A DNA stretch of 9,698 bases from Planctomycetaceae bacterium (GTDB lineage: Bacteria; Planctomycetota; Planctomycetia; Pirellulales; Thermoguttaceae), in the NCBI GenBank assembly GCA_031288765.1, contig JAITQV010000730.1, positions 1 through 9,698 of the forward strand, in the 5' to 3' direction. Made by a program: the position numbers and the translations under genes. The notes beneath the pieces are model-generated. The model saw only the letters and a program-made list of their open reading frames with translations, was not told the origin of the DNA and searched no databases. Of this stretch, positions 1-6,957 are shown piece after piece. Positions within the stretch are counted from its first letter, which is position 1. Each line of letters begins with the position of its first letter.

Positions 1-2
1 TA

Positions 3-66
3 TTGAATTTCCCTGCAACCGTTCACCAAAAAACGCTTGGCAAAAACAATCCGGTTGCAAATTCAA
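3..66. repeat. Long imperfect inverted repeat (bulged hairpin)
   Basis: TTGAATT (3-9) pairs with AATTCAA (60-66), and TGCAACCG (14-21) pairs with CGGTTGCA (52-59). This gives 15 perfect base pairs interrupted only by a 4-nt bulge on the left side (10-13). The 30-nt loop has a small nested CCAA/TTGG pair (26-29 with 37-40). There is no T-run right after it, so it is not a standard intrinsic terminator. It could be the 3' end structure of a gene lying outside the window, a structured RNA or a protein-binding site. Confidence 0.45.
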
Positions 67-160
67 CAAACGTAAACTATACCAAAGATCAATCGGCATA
101 CAATCGGGGGCTCATTGAATTTTACCGGAATTTAAAAAATATCACCAAGATTTTTTATTT

Positions 161-229
161 ATAGGAATCTCCTACAGAGGTTTATTGATTTGTTGCATTG
201 ATTTTCTATTGATAGGGATTTCCTACGGA
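161..229. repeat. Two direct copies of an 18-bp dyad element, 51 bp apart
   Basis: Copy one is ATAGGAATCTCCTACAGA (161-178) and copy two is ATAGGGATTTCCTACGGA (212-229). They match at 15 of 18 positions and all three differences are transitions. Copy one contains a perfect dyad, TAGGA-ATC-TCCTA. Copy two has the same dyad with one mismatch. Two similarly oriented dyads upstream of a promoter (313-321) look like a double operator site, but they could also be remnants of a dispersed intergenic repeat. No regulator gene is visible in the window. Confidence 0.4.
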
Positions 230-312
230 AATCGGATTGCCGCAACGTATTAACTCCGCTTGCTTCCTCCACTATTCACTATTGAGCGTCCCTTTTCGAT
301 TGGAGCGCTAAC

Positions 313-321
313 TGATATAAT
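313..321 (+). promoter_or_regulatory. Extended -10 promoter for the phosphoglycerate mutase gene
   Basis: TGATATAAT matches the extended -10 consensus (TGn followed by a perfect TATAAT at 316-321). No good -35 hexamer lies at 16-18 bp; the best is TTTTCG at 293-298. This is typical of extended -10 promoters. Transcription would begin near 328, giving a leader of about 50 nt before the ATG at 380. This supports the 380 start over the upstream TTG at 260. Confidence 0.5.
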
Positions 322-367
322 ACCGATATTCGTGTTTGTTTTTTTGTGTGTTTGTTTACAAAATTCA

Positions 368-374
368 AAGGAAG
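368..374 (+). promoter_or_regulatory. Shine-Dalgarno site that fixes the mutase start
   Basis: AAGGAAG ends 5 nt before the ATG at 380. It is the clearest ribosome binding site on the plus strand of this window, and it selects ATG 380 as the start rather than the in-frame TTG at 260. Confidence 0.65.
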
Positions 375-379
375 TTGCT

Positions 380-1585
380 ATGGATATTCATGATCTGATG
401 GTAAATTTACGGGAGTCAGGAGAAGGAAAAATTGTTTTGTTGGTTTCCGACGGTATCGGCGGTTTACCGTTGCAACCGGGCGGACTCACCGAGTTGGAAA
501 CGGCTAAAACACCCAATCTTGATGCTTTGGCAAAAATTGGTGTTCAGGGACTTTCAATTCCAATTAAACCGGGAATCACACCGGGCAGCGGACCCGGACA
601 TTTGGGCTTGTTCGGATATGACCCGCTCAAATATATTATCGGTCGCGGCGCATTGGAAGCCGCCGGAATCGGTTTCGCCATGACGGAAAACGATGTGGCA
701 ATTCGCGGTAATTTCTGTACTATTGACGCCGCCGGAAATATTTCAGACCGCCGCGCAGGTCGCATTCCCAGCGACGAAAGCGCTAAAGTCGTCGCTAAAC
801 TTCGCGCTATTAAAATTTCCGGCGTCGAACTGTTTGTAGAACCCGTTAAAGAACATCGTTTTGTTCTTGTGATTCGCGGTGAAGGGTTGGGTGATTCGGT
901 TGCCGATACCGACCCGCAACGCACCGGTGTACCGCCGCTTGATCCGGTATGGCATAACGACAGCAGTAAAAAAACCGCCGAAATCGCAAAAGAATTTTTC
1001 ACTCAGGCAAAAAAAATTCTCGCCGATGAACCCAAAGCTAATTGTCTTACACTTCGCGGGTTTGCCAAAAAGCCCCACATGCCGAGTTATCAAGAGATTT
1101 ACGGTCTTAAAGCGGCGTGTATTGCTGTTTATCCGATGTACAAAGGTCTTGCCAGTTTTGCCGGAATGGAACTCGTCGGTAAACCAACAACATTGATCGG
1201 AGAAATCGAAACATTGGAAAAAGCATGGCAAGATTACGATTTCTTTTTCGTTCATTTTAAATATACCGACAGCCGCGGCGAAGACGGTAATTTCGACGAA
1301 AAAGTGAAAATGATTGAAGAACTGGACAAAGTTGTTCCGCGAATTTCCGCATTGAAACCGGCGTGCCTGATTGTAACCGGCGATCACAGTACACCGGCAA
1401 AAATGGCATCACACAGTTTCCATCCGGTTCCGACACTGATTGTTTCCGATTTGGCGCGGACGGACGCAACAGAACATTACGGCGAACGCGATGCCGTGTA
1501 CGGCGGACTTGGACAGTTTGAGGCAATGTACCTAATGCCCCTCGCCATGGCTCACGCAGGACGACTGGGAAAATTCGGAGCGTAA
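380..1585 (+). CDS. apgM: 2,3-bisphosphoglycerate-independent phosphoglycerate mutase, ApgM (archaeal-type) family
   Basis: Predicted 401-aa cytoplasmic enzyme that interconverts 3-phosphoglycerate and 2-phosphoglycerate in glycolysis and gluconeogenesis. It belongs to the alkaline phosphatase superfamily. Near the N-terminus VLLVSDGIGG holds metal-ligand Asp24. TAKTPNLDALA (about 43-53) and PGSGPGHLGLFGYDP (68-82) are family signatures, with Ser70 the likely phosphorylated nucleophile. Towards the C-terminus come D297 and E301-D302 in YTDSRGEDGN, then VTGDHSTP (D335, H336) and HSFHP (H345, H348), which supply the second metal set. The length fits the roughly 400-aa ApgM subgroup, not the 510-aa GpmI type. 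The start is set by a good SD at 368-374. The dehydratase gene begins 79 bp downstream on the same strand, so co-transcription is possible. No key residue appears lost. Confidence 0.9.
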   Translation: MDIHDLMVNLRESGEGKIVLLVSDGIGGLPLQPGGLTELETAKTPNLDALAKIGVQGLSIPIKPGITPGSGPGHLGLFGYDPLKYIIGRGALEAAGIGFAMTENDVAIRGNFCTIDAAGNISDRRAGRIPSDESAKVVAKLRAIKISGVELFVEPVKEHRFVLVIRGEGLGDSVADTDPQRTGVPPLDPVWHNDSSKKTAEIAKEFFTQAKKILADEPKANCLTLRGFAKKPHMPSYQEIYGLKAACIAVYPMYKGLASFAGMELVGKPTTLIGEIETLEKAWQDYDFFFVHFKYTDSRGEDGNFDEKVKMIEELDKVVPRISALKPACLIVTGDHSTPAKMASHSFHPVPTLIVSDLARTDATEHYGERDAVYGGLGQFEAMYLMPLAMAHAGRLGKFGA

Positions 1586-1664
1586 AAATAAATATTCCGT
1601 TCCACAGCATCATTTATCAAACAGAAAATCTCAACCGTTTTCTATACAATTTGTTATACAATTT

Positions 1665-2108
1665 ATGGACAAGTTACAAGAAGTTTACTCTGCGATTCCG
1701 CATCGGGAACCGTTTCTCTTTGTTGATGAAATTGTCGAGTGTGACGATAAACGGATTCTTTGTAAAAAAACATTTACCGACAACGAATTTTTCTTTAAGG
1801 GTCATTATCCGGGATTTCCGGTTGTGCCGGGGGTTTTGCAATGCGAAGCGGCGTTGCAAGCCGGCGCAATTTTGTTGACACGGATTTTTAAGGATGAAGA
1901 AATCGGCGGGAGAGTGCCGGTTGTTGCGAAAATGGGCGAAGTCCGGTTTAAGCAAATGGTTCAACCCGGTGATACAATTATGATGGAAGTAAAATTCCGT
2001 GAAAAAATGACCGGTGTTTATTTTCTGCGGGCAAAAGTTACACTTAACGGTAAAATTTCCGCCCAATTCGATTTCGCTTGTGCATTGACCGAACGCCCCA
2101 ATCTTTAA
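1665..2108 (+). CDS. fabZ: 3-hydroxyacyl-ACP dehydratase, FabZ-like hotdog-fold protein
   Basis: Predicted 147-aa single hotdog-domain protein. FabZ dehydrates (3R)-hydroxyacyl-ACP to trans-2-enoyl-ACP in fatty acid elongation. The N-terminal signature HREPFLFVDEI (13-23) is followed by GHYPGFPVVPGVLQCEAALQ (47-66), which carries the catalytic pair His47 and Glu61. Length is normal for FabZ. The start is ATG 1665 and there is no SD. The leader instead has two TATACAATTT copies (1643-1652 and 1655-1664), the second abutting the start codon. It lies 79 bp after the mutase gene. Planctomycete genomes often carry several FabZ/FabA-like paralogues, so this one could be a specialised dehydratase (for example for hydroxylated or polyketide-type chains) rather than the main FabZ. 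The hotdog dehydratase call itself is firm. Confidence 0.88.
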   Translation: MDKLQEVYSAIPHREPFLFVDEIVECDDKRILCKKTFTDNEFFFKGHYPGFPVVPGVLQCEAALQAGAILLTRIFKDEEIGGRVPVVAKMGEVRFKQMVQPGDTIMMEVKFREKMTGVYFLRAKVTLNGKISAQFDFACALTERPNL

Positions 2109-2157
2109 GGAATTTGTAATTGTCTATTTTATTAAACGCTGAGAACATAGGAGAGAA

Positions 2158-2310
2158 GTCCGCAGAGGACGCAGATTTTCAGTCCGCAAGTTACGCGAAT
2201 TTTCACAGATATAGATTTTCAGTAATATTTCATCAATACTTCATCGGAATTTGCCCAAACGTATGGTAATCGTTTCCTTGCAAAAATCTGTGTCCTCTGC
2301 GGACTGAAAA
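2158..2310. repeat. Intergenic inverted repeat pair of a dispersed-repeat type
   Basis: The 264-bp spacer between the dehydratase and HAD genes holds a left arm at 2158-2179 (starting GTCCGCAGAGGAC) and a right arm at 2283-2304. The arms are reverse complements over 22 bp with one mismatch. A second overlapping pairing exists: TTTTCAGTCCGC (2176-2187) is the exact reverse complement of 2299-2310. AGATTTTCAGT occurs twice (2173-2183 and 2213-2223), and AATACTTCA (2235-2243) is inverted at 2330-2338. The arms resemble the 'TCTGTGTCCTCTGCGG' motif that I recall as scattered between genes in several bacterial genomes. The 103-bp loop and missing T-run argue against an intrinsic terminator. Confidence 0.65.
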
Positions 2311-2372
2311 TAATCGGGAAGATTCTCGTTGAAGTATTACAAAAAATTTAGGATAGAAAAAATAAATATCTA

Positions 2373-2999
2373 ATGAATATCCGTTTTATTTTTTTTGATT
2401 TGGGCAATGTTTTATTATGGTTTAGTGTTCCGCGGTTAGCGCGTCAAGGAGCGGAGTTGACCGGCTGCACGGAAAACGAAATTCTTCGCGCTGTTTTTAG
2501 CAACGGAATGGAACAAAAACTCGAATGCGGTAAAATTTCGGAACAAGAGTTTTACGAATCGTTTTGCGATACAATCGGAAAACGTCCCGAACCATTGCAA
2601 TTGGCAAACGCATTAAATGATATTTTTGACGTGGTTGAAGAGATGCAGCCGTTTCTTGCCAAACTTGTTGCGATAAATTTTCCTCGCGGTATTCTTTCCA
2701 ATACCGGACCGGGGCATTGGAATCATTGTATTGGAAAGTATCCGTTCTTGTTGCAAAATATTCCTGAAAATCATGTTCTTAGTTATCGGGTGGGTGCGAT
2801 GAAGCCGAACCGGAAAATTTACGAAACGGCGTTGGAAACAGTCCGGCGGAATATTCCCGATATTAAACCGAGTGAGATTTTGTTTATTGACGATCTTGAA
2901 CCGAATGTTGTCGGAGCCAAAGAGTTCGGGTTTGATTCTTTTCAATTTATTTCCGAACAACAATTGGTTAAAGATCTTGCGGCACGGGGTGATTGGTGA
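2373..2999 (+). CDS. HAD-superfamily hydrolase (subfamily IA, YihX-like phosphatase)
   Basis: Predicted 208-aa cytoplasmic phosphatase. All four HAD motifs are visible. Motif I is FFDLGNVL with nucleophile Asp9. Motif II is ILSNT (Ser109). Motif III is Lys144 in GAMKPNRKIY. Motif IV is FIDDLEPNVVGAKEFG with Asp173-Asp174. A small helical cap lies between motifs I and II (about 20-90). The usual second Asp of motif I is Gly11 (DLGN instead of DxD), as in the YihX-type group, whose E. coli member is a glucose-1-phosphate phosphatase. The substrate here cannot be read from sequence. The ATG at 2373 has no convincing SD; an AGGA-like stretch sits about 20 nt upstream. A run of 8 T (2389-2396) lies in the motif I codons, and the frame is intact. 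It converges with the peptidase gene, with a 35-bp gap. Confidence 0.85.
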   Translation: MNIRFIFFDLGNVLLWFSVPRLARQGAELTGCTENEILRAVFSNGMEQKLECGKISEQEFYESFCDTIGKRPEPLQLANALNDIFDVVEEMQPFLAKLVAINFPRGILSNTGPGHWNHCIGKYPFLLQNIPENHVLSYRVGAMKPNRKIYETALETVRRNIPDIKPSEILFIDDLEPNVVGAKEFGFDSFQFISEQQLVKDLAARGDW

Positions 3000-3034
3000 G
3001 TCGAATGATTGATTTAAAACCGGTTGTATCTTAA

Positions 3035-4408
3035 TTATTGTTTTGCGAGTTCGGCGAAGAATCGCGCGGACGCCAAAATACCGGCGTGAAAACTTGCCAG
3101 CGAAAATTTTTCATTCGGCGAATGTAATGCGTCGTCGTCTTGTCCCCAGCCGACAAGCAGAACTTCCGCGTCTAAAACGTTGTGAAATTCGGCAACAATC
3201 GGAATCGAACCGCCTTCCCGTGTGAAGACCGGCGAACACGAAAAAGTTTTTTCGAGAGCCTTTGACATTGGCGGTACAAACTTGCTGGTCTCAAGGTCTA
3301 ACCGCATACCCGGCGCGCCGTGTTGAACAACAAGTTCCCACGTAATTCCCGGCGGAATCCGTAACGCGATAAATTCTTGTACGGCGTTGGCGATTGTATT
3401 GGGGTTTTGATTCGGAACCAGGCGGCATGTAAATTTTGCGGAGGCTTTGCTTGGAATGATTGTTTTAGAACCTTCGCCCTGATAGCCCGATGTCAAACCG
3501 TTAATATCAAAAGTCGGACGAGTCCAGCGGCGTTCATTTGTTGAAAAGCCGGTTTCGCCGAACCCTTGCGATAAACCGATTTTTTCAAAAAAAGAGTTGT
3601 CGTCAAAATCAAGATTGGCAAATTGAGTCCGTTCTCTTTCTGTGAGCGAAATGACGTCGTCGTAAAATCCGGGAATTTGAACAATTCCTTTTTCGTTGAT
3701 AAATTGCGACAGAATTTTTGTCAAGGCGATTGCCGGATTGAAGACCGAACCGCCGAAAACACCGCTGTGTAAATCACGGTTGGGTCCTGTCAGGAAGAGT
3801 TCAAAGGCGATGATTCCCCGCAATCCGTAAGTAATTGTCGGTTGTTTTGGAGCGAACATACTTGTATCGCTGACCAAAACACAATCACAGGCTAATTTCT
3901 TTTTTCCTTCGTTGGAATGAAGAAAATGATCGATTCCTTTCCCGCCGTATTCTTCTTCGCCTTCGACGATAAATTTAATTTGGAACGGCAGTTTTTCGCC
4001 GGACTTGATCAACGACTCAACGGCAAAGACGTGGGTTAAGAGTTGTCCTTTGTCGTCGGTTGCACCGCGGGCGTAAACATTACCGTTGCGGATTGCGGGT
4101 TCAAACGGCGGCGAGTTCCAGAGGTTTAACGGGTCAGGGGGTTGGACGTCGTAATGACCATACACCAAAACGACCGGAGCATTGGCAACCGCCGGAGTTT
4201 CCGCGTAAACCAGAGGATAGCCGACCGTTTCAATTAATTCCGATTGCAAACCGATTTCGCGAAAACGGTTATGGAACCAGCCAGCTGCCCGCAAGATTTC
4301 CGGCTTATATTCTTCAATGGCACTGATACTGGGAATACGCAAAATTTCAAACCATTTTGATTCGAAATATTCTTTTTTTGACGAGATATAGGTTTCAAAC
4401 AAACTCAT
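3035..4408 (-). CDS. M20-family metallopeptidase (dipeptidase / CNDP-like)
   Basis: Predicted 457-aa di-zinc peptidase. Such enzymes cleave dipeptides or remove N-terminal residues in the cytoplasm. The ligand set is complete: His85 in VYGHYDVQP, bridging Asp118 in ARGATDDKG, catalytic Glu151 with ligand Glu152 in VEGEEEYGG, Asp181 in VSDTSM, and His429 in DDDALHSPNE. RDLHSG (211-216) marks the lid/dimerisation domain (about 200-360). The HYDVQPPDPLNLW signature and the length fit the M20A dipeptidase group rather than ArgE or DapE. I chose the start at 4408 because MSLFETYISSKKEYFE matches the usual N-terminus and a weak SD (ACAGGTAA) precedes it. An upstream in-frame ATG at 4528 would read through the promoter. 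It is not a secreted protein, as no signal peptide is visible. Specificity is unknown. Confidence 0.88.
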   Translation of the reverse strand: MSLFETYISSKKEYFESKWFEILRIPSISAIEEYKPEILRAAGWFHNRFREIGLQSELIETVGYPLVYAETPAVANAPVVLVYGHYDVQPPDPLNLWNSPPFEPAIRNGNVYARGATDDKGQLLTHVFAVESLIKSGEKLPFQIKFIVEGEEEYGGKGIDHFLHSNEGKKKLACDCVLVSDTSMFAPKQPTITYGLRGIIAFELFLTGPNRDLHSGVFGGSVFNPAIALTKILSQFINEKGIVQIPGFYDDVISLTERERTQFANLDFDDNSFFEKIGLSQGFGETGFSTNERRWTRPTFDINGLTSGYQGEGSKTIIPSKASAKFTCRLVPNQNPNTIANAVQEFIALRIPPGITWELVVQHGAPGMRLDLETSKFVPPMSKALEKTFSCSPVFTREGGSIPIVAEFHNVLDAEVLLVGWGQDDDALHSPNEKFSLASFHAGILASARFFAELAKQ

Positions 4409-4461
4409 AAAATTACCTGTGGTAAAAGAAACAGCAAAACGGACAATTCCGTGAACAACCC

Positions 4462-4479
4462 GCCCGAATAATTTCGGGC
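4462..4479 (-). promoter_or_regulatory. Perfect hairpin in the leader of the M20 peptidase gene
   Basis: GCCCGAA (4462-4468) and TTCGGGC (4473-4479) form a 7-bp stem with a 4-nt loop. If transcription starts near 4492, the hairpin lies within about 15 nt of the mRNA 5' end and 54 nt before the start codon. A 5'-end stem-loop could stabilise the transcript or serve as an operator dyad. No T-run follows, so attenuation is not indicated. Confidence 0.4.
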
Positions 4480-4498
4480 AAACACGTGAACGGGACAG

Positions 4499-4528
4499 AT
4501 TATACCGTAACCGGAACAGATAAGTCAA
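4499..4528 (-). promoter_or_regulatory. Near-consensus sigma-70 promoter for the M20 peptidase gene
   Basis: Read on the minus strand, TTGACT (4528-4523) and a perfect TATAAT (4504-4499) are separated by 18 bp. This is the best -35/-10 pair I found in the window. Transcription would start near 4492, giving a leader of about 84 nt that includes the hairpin at 4462-4479. It shows that the peptidase gene is probably not dependent on read-through from the symporter gene. Confidence 0.6.
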
Positions 4529-4559
4529 TGCGGAGGTTCATTTTCTTTTTGGCAGTTCT

Positions 4560-4577
4560 GTAATATTTCAGCGGAAA
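4560..4577. repeat. 18-bp intergenic direct repeat, copy 1
   Basis: GTAATATTTCAGCGGAAA is identical to 6672-6689, about 2.1 kb away in another intergenic region and in the same orientation. The first 11 bases also occur at 2222-2232 in a third intergenic region. It lies just upstream of the peptidase promoter. It may be a protein-binding site or part of a dispersed repeat family. Confidence 0.55.
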
Positions 4578-4631
4578 GTTTGTAAGTAACCGAGATTTAA
4601 TTTGTTTACAGATAGAAATCAAAAGGTAGGC

Positions 4632-4650
4632 GGCGTTTCGCCGAAACGCC
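4632..4650 (-). terminator. Putative terminator hairpin after the symporter gene
   Basis: GGCGTTTCGCCGAAACGCC is a perfect palindrome around a single central base and can fold as a 7-bp GC-rich stem with a 5-nt loop. On the minus strand it lies about 120 nt after the symporter stop. It is followed 7 nt later by only TTTT, so it is a weak intrinsic terminator at best. The symmetry would also let it act on either strand or as a binding site. Confidence 0.4.
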
Positions 4651-4770
4651 ACTTGCCGATAGACAATATCGAATCAAAATCAACGAGGGTAATCTATAAT
4701 GTTTTTGTTTTGATACCGTCCGTGAAAGAATTTCCGGCGGTAATATCCGATATTTTATTGAATATCCGTA

Positions 4771-6267
4771 TTATTTGAAGGCGATTTTTATGGTTTCGTT
4801 TTTTGGGGGCGGGGTAATCATGCTGACCGCCGGCACAACAATTAACGGGACAACCATTGCAATAGAAGCGGCAAGCGGCGCTCTTGCACCGGCATCGGCA
4901 GGACTTTCCGTAAAAAACCAATACCAATACAATCCGTTGGAAACCAATAATCCCGTCCACATTCCGGCGTAAGCGCCCAACTTTGTTGTTCGTTTCCAGA
5001 ACAAGCCGTAGAGGTAGGGAGCGAGAAATGATCCTGCCACCGCCCCCCACGAAATCGACATCAACGATACAATCCATGCCGGTTTGAACAACGCAATTAA
5101 ATACGACATTAAAATAAATATCCCGCAAAATAACCGGATTAACAAAAGTTCCGACCGGTTTGAAGTTTTGGGGTTGAGATAACCTTTGTACAAATCGATA
5201 GTTATTGCCGAAGCGGACACGAGAACCAGCGAACTCAACGTCGAAAGCGATGCCGACAAAACGAGCAGCAAAATAATTGCCAGCAAGACCGCCGGTAAAT
5301 GCGACGCCGCCAAATCGGGAACCAATTGATCAAAGTTGATACCGCCTGCGAGGGTGCGCGGAATTTTGTCCGGTTCCATCAGATGCGTCATGGATCCGGT
5401 GAAATAAGCGGCGCAGCCGATAATTAACGCAAAAACTGTTGTGATAAGTGCGCCGCGTTTGATTTCGTTTTCATCGCGGATGGCGTAATATTTATGTACC
5501 ATTTGCGGAAGTCCCCAAACTCCCAGCGATGTCATAAACACCACCGACGGTAAAACAAACCACGGCGGCGGTTTGATTTCACCGGAGGCGATTCGTTGTC
5601 CGAATTTTTCGGAAAGTTCGGCGGATGCGGTTAAAATTCCGCCGTAATTTTTGGCAATCACATACACCATCAGCAGCGAACCGCCGAGCATAATAATTCC
5701 CTGAATAAAATCGATTCGGGCGATTGCCTTGTACCCGCCGCATGTAATATAGAGAAACGAAATCACGGAAATCACGGTCAGAACCGCCGTAAAACTTACT
5801 TTTCGTTCAAAGACAATTTCGATTAAGTAGCTCAAACCGGTGAATACGGAAGCGGAATACGGAGCGAGAAAAATAAAGATAATCAATGCGGTAATAATTT
5901 TCATACCGTTTGTTTCGTAGCGGGCAGCGAAAAATTCGGGCATTGTTTGAACTTTGAGGTTGTGAGTCATTCTTCGTGTCCGTTGACCGAGAACCAGCCA
6001 AGCCAAGCCCGATCCGATAACAGCGTTTCCAATACCCACCCAAAGCGCGTTCAACCCGAATTGCCAACCGAACTTGCCCGCAAAACCGACAAAGATCACC
6101 GCACTGAAATAAGCGGTTCCGTAAGAGAACGCCAATAACCACGCGCCGAGTGTGCGGCCTCCGAGAAAAAAATCGTGGACATCCGACGTCCGCCGTAACC
6201 CCCAACCCGCAACCACTAACATCACAATAAAAAAAAACGCCGTCAATATAAAAGGGAATAAATTCAT
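4771..6267 (-). CDS. Sodium:solute symporter family (PutP/SGLT-like) transporter
   Basis: Predicted 498-aa inner-membrane protein with about 13 hydrophobic segments and the LeuT-type fold of the SSS family. It imports a solute by coupling to the sodium gradient. Diagnostic stretches are HDFFLGGRTLGAWLLAFSYG (31-50), ARIDFIQG (183-190), GVWGLPQMVHKYYAIRDENE (249-268) and LSTLSSLVLVSASAITIDLY (341-360). The last lines up with the PutP segment that supplies Na+-binding Ser340/Thr341, here Ser342/Thr343. PutP's Asp55 position appears to be Tyr53, as far as I can align by eye, so proline is not an assured substrate. The start ATG at 6267 has only a distant GGAAA. The tail after the last helix is short (about 485-498). 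It precedes the M20 peptidase on the same strand, but a 362-bp gap with a hairpin and a promoter separates them, so joint peptide or amino-acid use is only a guess. Confidence 0.88.
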   Translation of the reverse strand: MNLFPFILTAFFFIVMLVVAGWGLRRTSDVHDFFLGGRTLGAWLLAFSYGTAYFSAVIFVGFAGKFGWQFGLNALWVGIGNAVIGSGLAWLVLGQRTRRMTHNLKVQTMPEFFAARYETNGMKIITALIIFIFLAPYSASVFTGLSYLIEIVFERKVSFTAVLTVISVISFLYITCGGYKAIARIDFIQGIIMLGGSLLMVYVIAKNYGGILTASAELSEKFGQRIASGEIKPPPWFVLPSVVFMTSLGVWGLPQMVHKYYAIRDENEIKRGALITTVFALIIGCAAYFTGSMTHLMEPDKIPRTLAGGINFDQLVPDLAASHLPAVLLAIILLLVLSASLSTLSSLVLVSASAITIDLYKGYLNPKTSNRSELLLIRLFCGIFILMSYLIALFKPAWIVSLMSISWGAVAGSFLAPYLYGLFWKRTTKLGAYAGMWTGLLVSNGLYWYWFFTESPADAGARAPLAASIAMVVPLIVVPAVSMITPPPKNETIKIAFK

Positions 6268-6296
6268 TGTTCTATTTTTCCGGTTAAATAATTTTT

Positions 6297-6323
6297 ATAA
6301 TATTGCCGTGAAATTTTTGTTAA
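6297..6323 (-). promoter_or_regulatory. Candidate promoter for the symporter gene
   Basis: On the minus strand TTAACA (6323-6318) and TATTAT (6302-6297) are separated by 15 bp, shorter than the usual 17. Transcription would begin near 6290, about 23 nt before the ATG at 6267. It is the best pair I could find just upstream of this gene, but AT-rich sequence makes chance matches likely. Confidence 0.25.
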
Positions 6324-6671
6324 AAGCCCGCCAACATCAGGTAAACAATGTTTTGCCCTATGGCTACCGTTCATCTATTTTACGATCAACAATTCACAAG
6401 GTTGTGTTGTCTGCAAGATTTGTTGTGGGCATTTCGTATTACGGCGGCTATGGATTTTGTAACTTGCCGAACAACCTGCAAATAACTCTATCAATAATAT
6501 AACAAAGCCTAACAATGTCAATTAGGGGTTATCATTTTTCCTGATAATAATTTACGTCATAAATCAAAAGAATATAAAATATTAGATTGCCCGAAAGTAT
6601 CTGTCTATTTTGATTTGAAATTTGCGTGTGCAAAGATCAAAAAATGTAAAAATACCGACTTCATGCTTTTC

Positions 6672-6689
6672 GTAATATTTCAGCGGAAA
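6672..6689. repeat. 18-bp intergenic direct repeat, copy 2
   Basis: GTAATATTTCAGCGGAAA is identical to 4560-4577. Sequence after it (TTTTTAACCGTGTAAG) shares pieces with the sequence after copy 1 (GTTTGTAAGTAACCG) in a different order, hinting at a diverged longer element. It is about 270 bp upstream of the GTPase start. Confidence 0.55.
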
Positions 6690-6957
6690 TTTTTAACCGT
6701 GTAAGAATTTCGGCAAAAAACCTTATTCTCAACCTAATTTTTCCGAACAAAATAACCTCAGTAAAAGAAAATTTTAAAAAAATCGGGAAAAAATCGGACT
6801 CCTTTTAAAATTCCGGTAAAATTCGACAACCCCCTGATTGTGATTTGATCTTTTTGGTGTAAATTATGAAACTATTGAATCTGTAACCGGATTGTTTCTG
6901 CCGTGACATATTTAATTTATTTGTGTAACTATTCATTACTAACTATTTATTCAATTC

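Larger units (their letters stand above)
1..379. other. Non-coding region upstream of the phosphoglycerate mutase gene
   Basis: I see no credible gene in this 379-bp stretch. It contains a long bulged hairpin near its left edge (3-66), two copies of an 18-bp dyad-bearing element (161-178 and 212-229), three ATTGAT hexamers around the second copy (184-189, 198-203, 208-213), and an extended -10 promoter element (313-321). An in-frame TTG at 260 would extend the downstream mutase by 40 residues. That extension crosses the promoter and has no similarity to the family's N-terminus, so I treat it as non-coding. Confidence 0.7.
6268..6957. other. 690-bp divergent intergenic region
   Basis: I see no convincing gene, tRNA or CRISPR here. 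An open frame entering from the symporter's antisense strand (to 6502) is a shadow without family-like sequence. The region is AT-rich, especially 6500-6957. It holds a candidate symporter promoter (6297-6323), a copy of the 18-bp repeat (6672-6689), a short TTATCA/TGATAA stem (6529-6547), and an inverted AATTTTAAAA pair (6770-6779 with 6803-6812) flanking two AAAAAATCGG copies. A possible promoter for the GTPase gene is TTGTGA-N16-TAAATT (6838-6865), which is weak. It carries the regulatory input for two divergent genes. Confidence 0.6.

Noticed and set aside
260..379. 40-residue N-terminal extension of the phosphoglycerate mutase from TTG 260
   Set aside because: It overlaps the extended -10 promoter, has no SD, and the good SD at 368-374 points to ATG 380, where family-like sequence begins.
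544..1387. Two long antisense open frames inside the phosphoglycerate mutase gene
   Set aside because: They are shadows of a clearly conserved gene and show no recognisable domain.
2389..2396. T8 run in the HAD gene as a second phase-variation site
   Set aside because: Its codons encode the expected Phe-Phe before the catalytic Asp and the frame is intact, so nothing indicates switching.
4409..4528. 40-residue extension of the M20 peptidase from an upstream ATG at 4528
   Set aside because: It runs through the -35/-10 promoter and the leader hairpin, and the usual family N-terminus starts at 4408.
6152..6502. Plus-strand open frame overlapping the symporter start and entering the spacer
   Set aside because: Half is antisense to the symporter, the start lacks an SD and the product has no family-like features.
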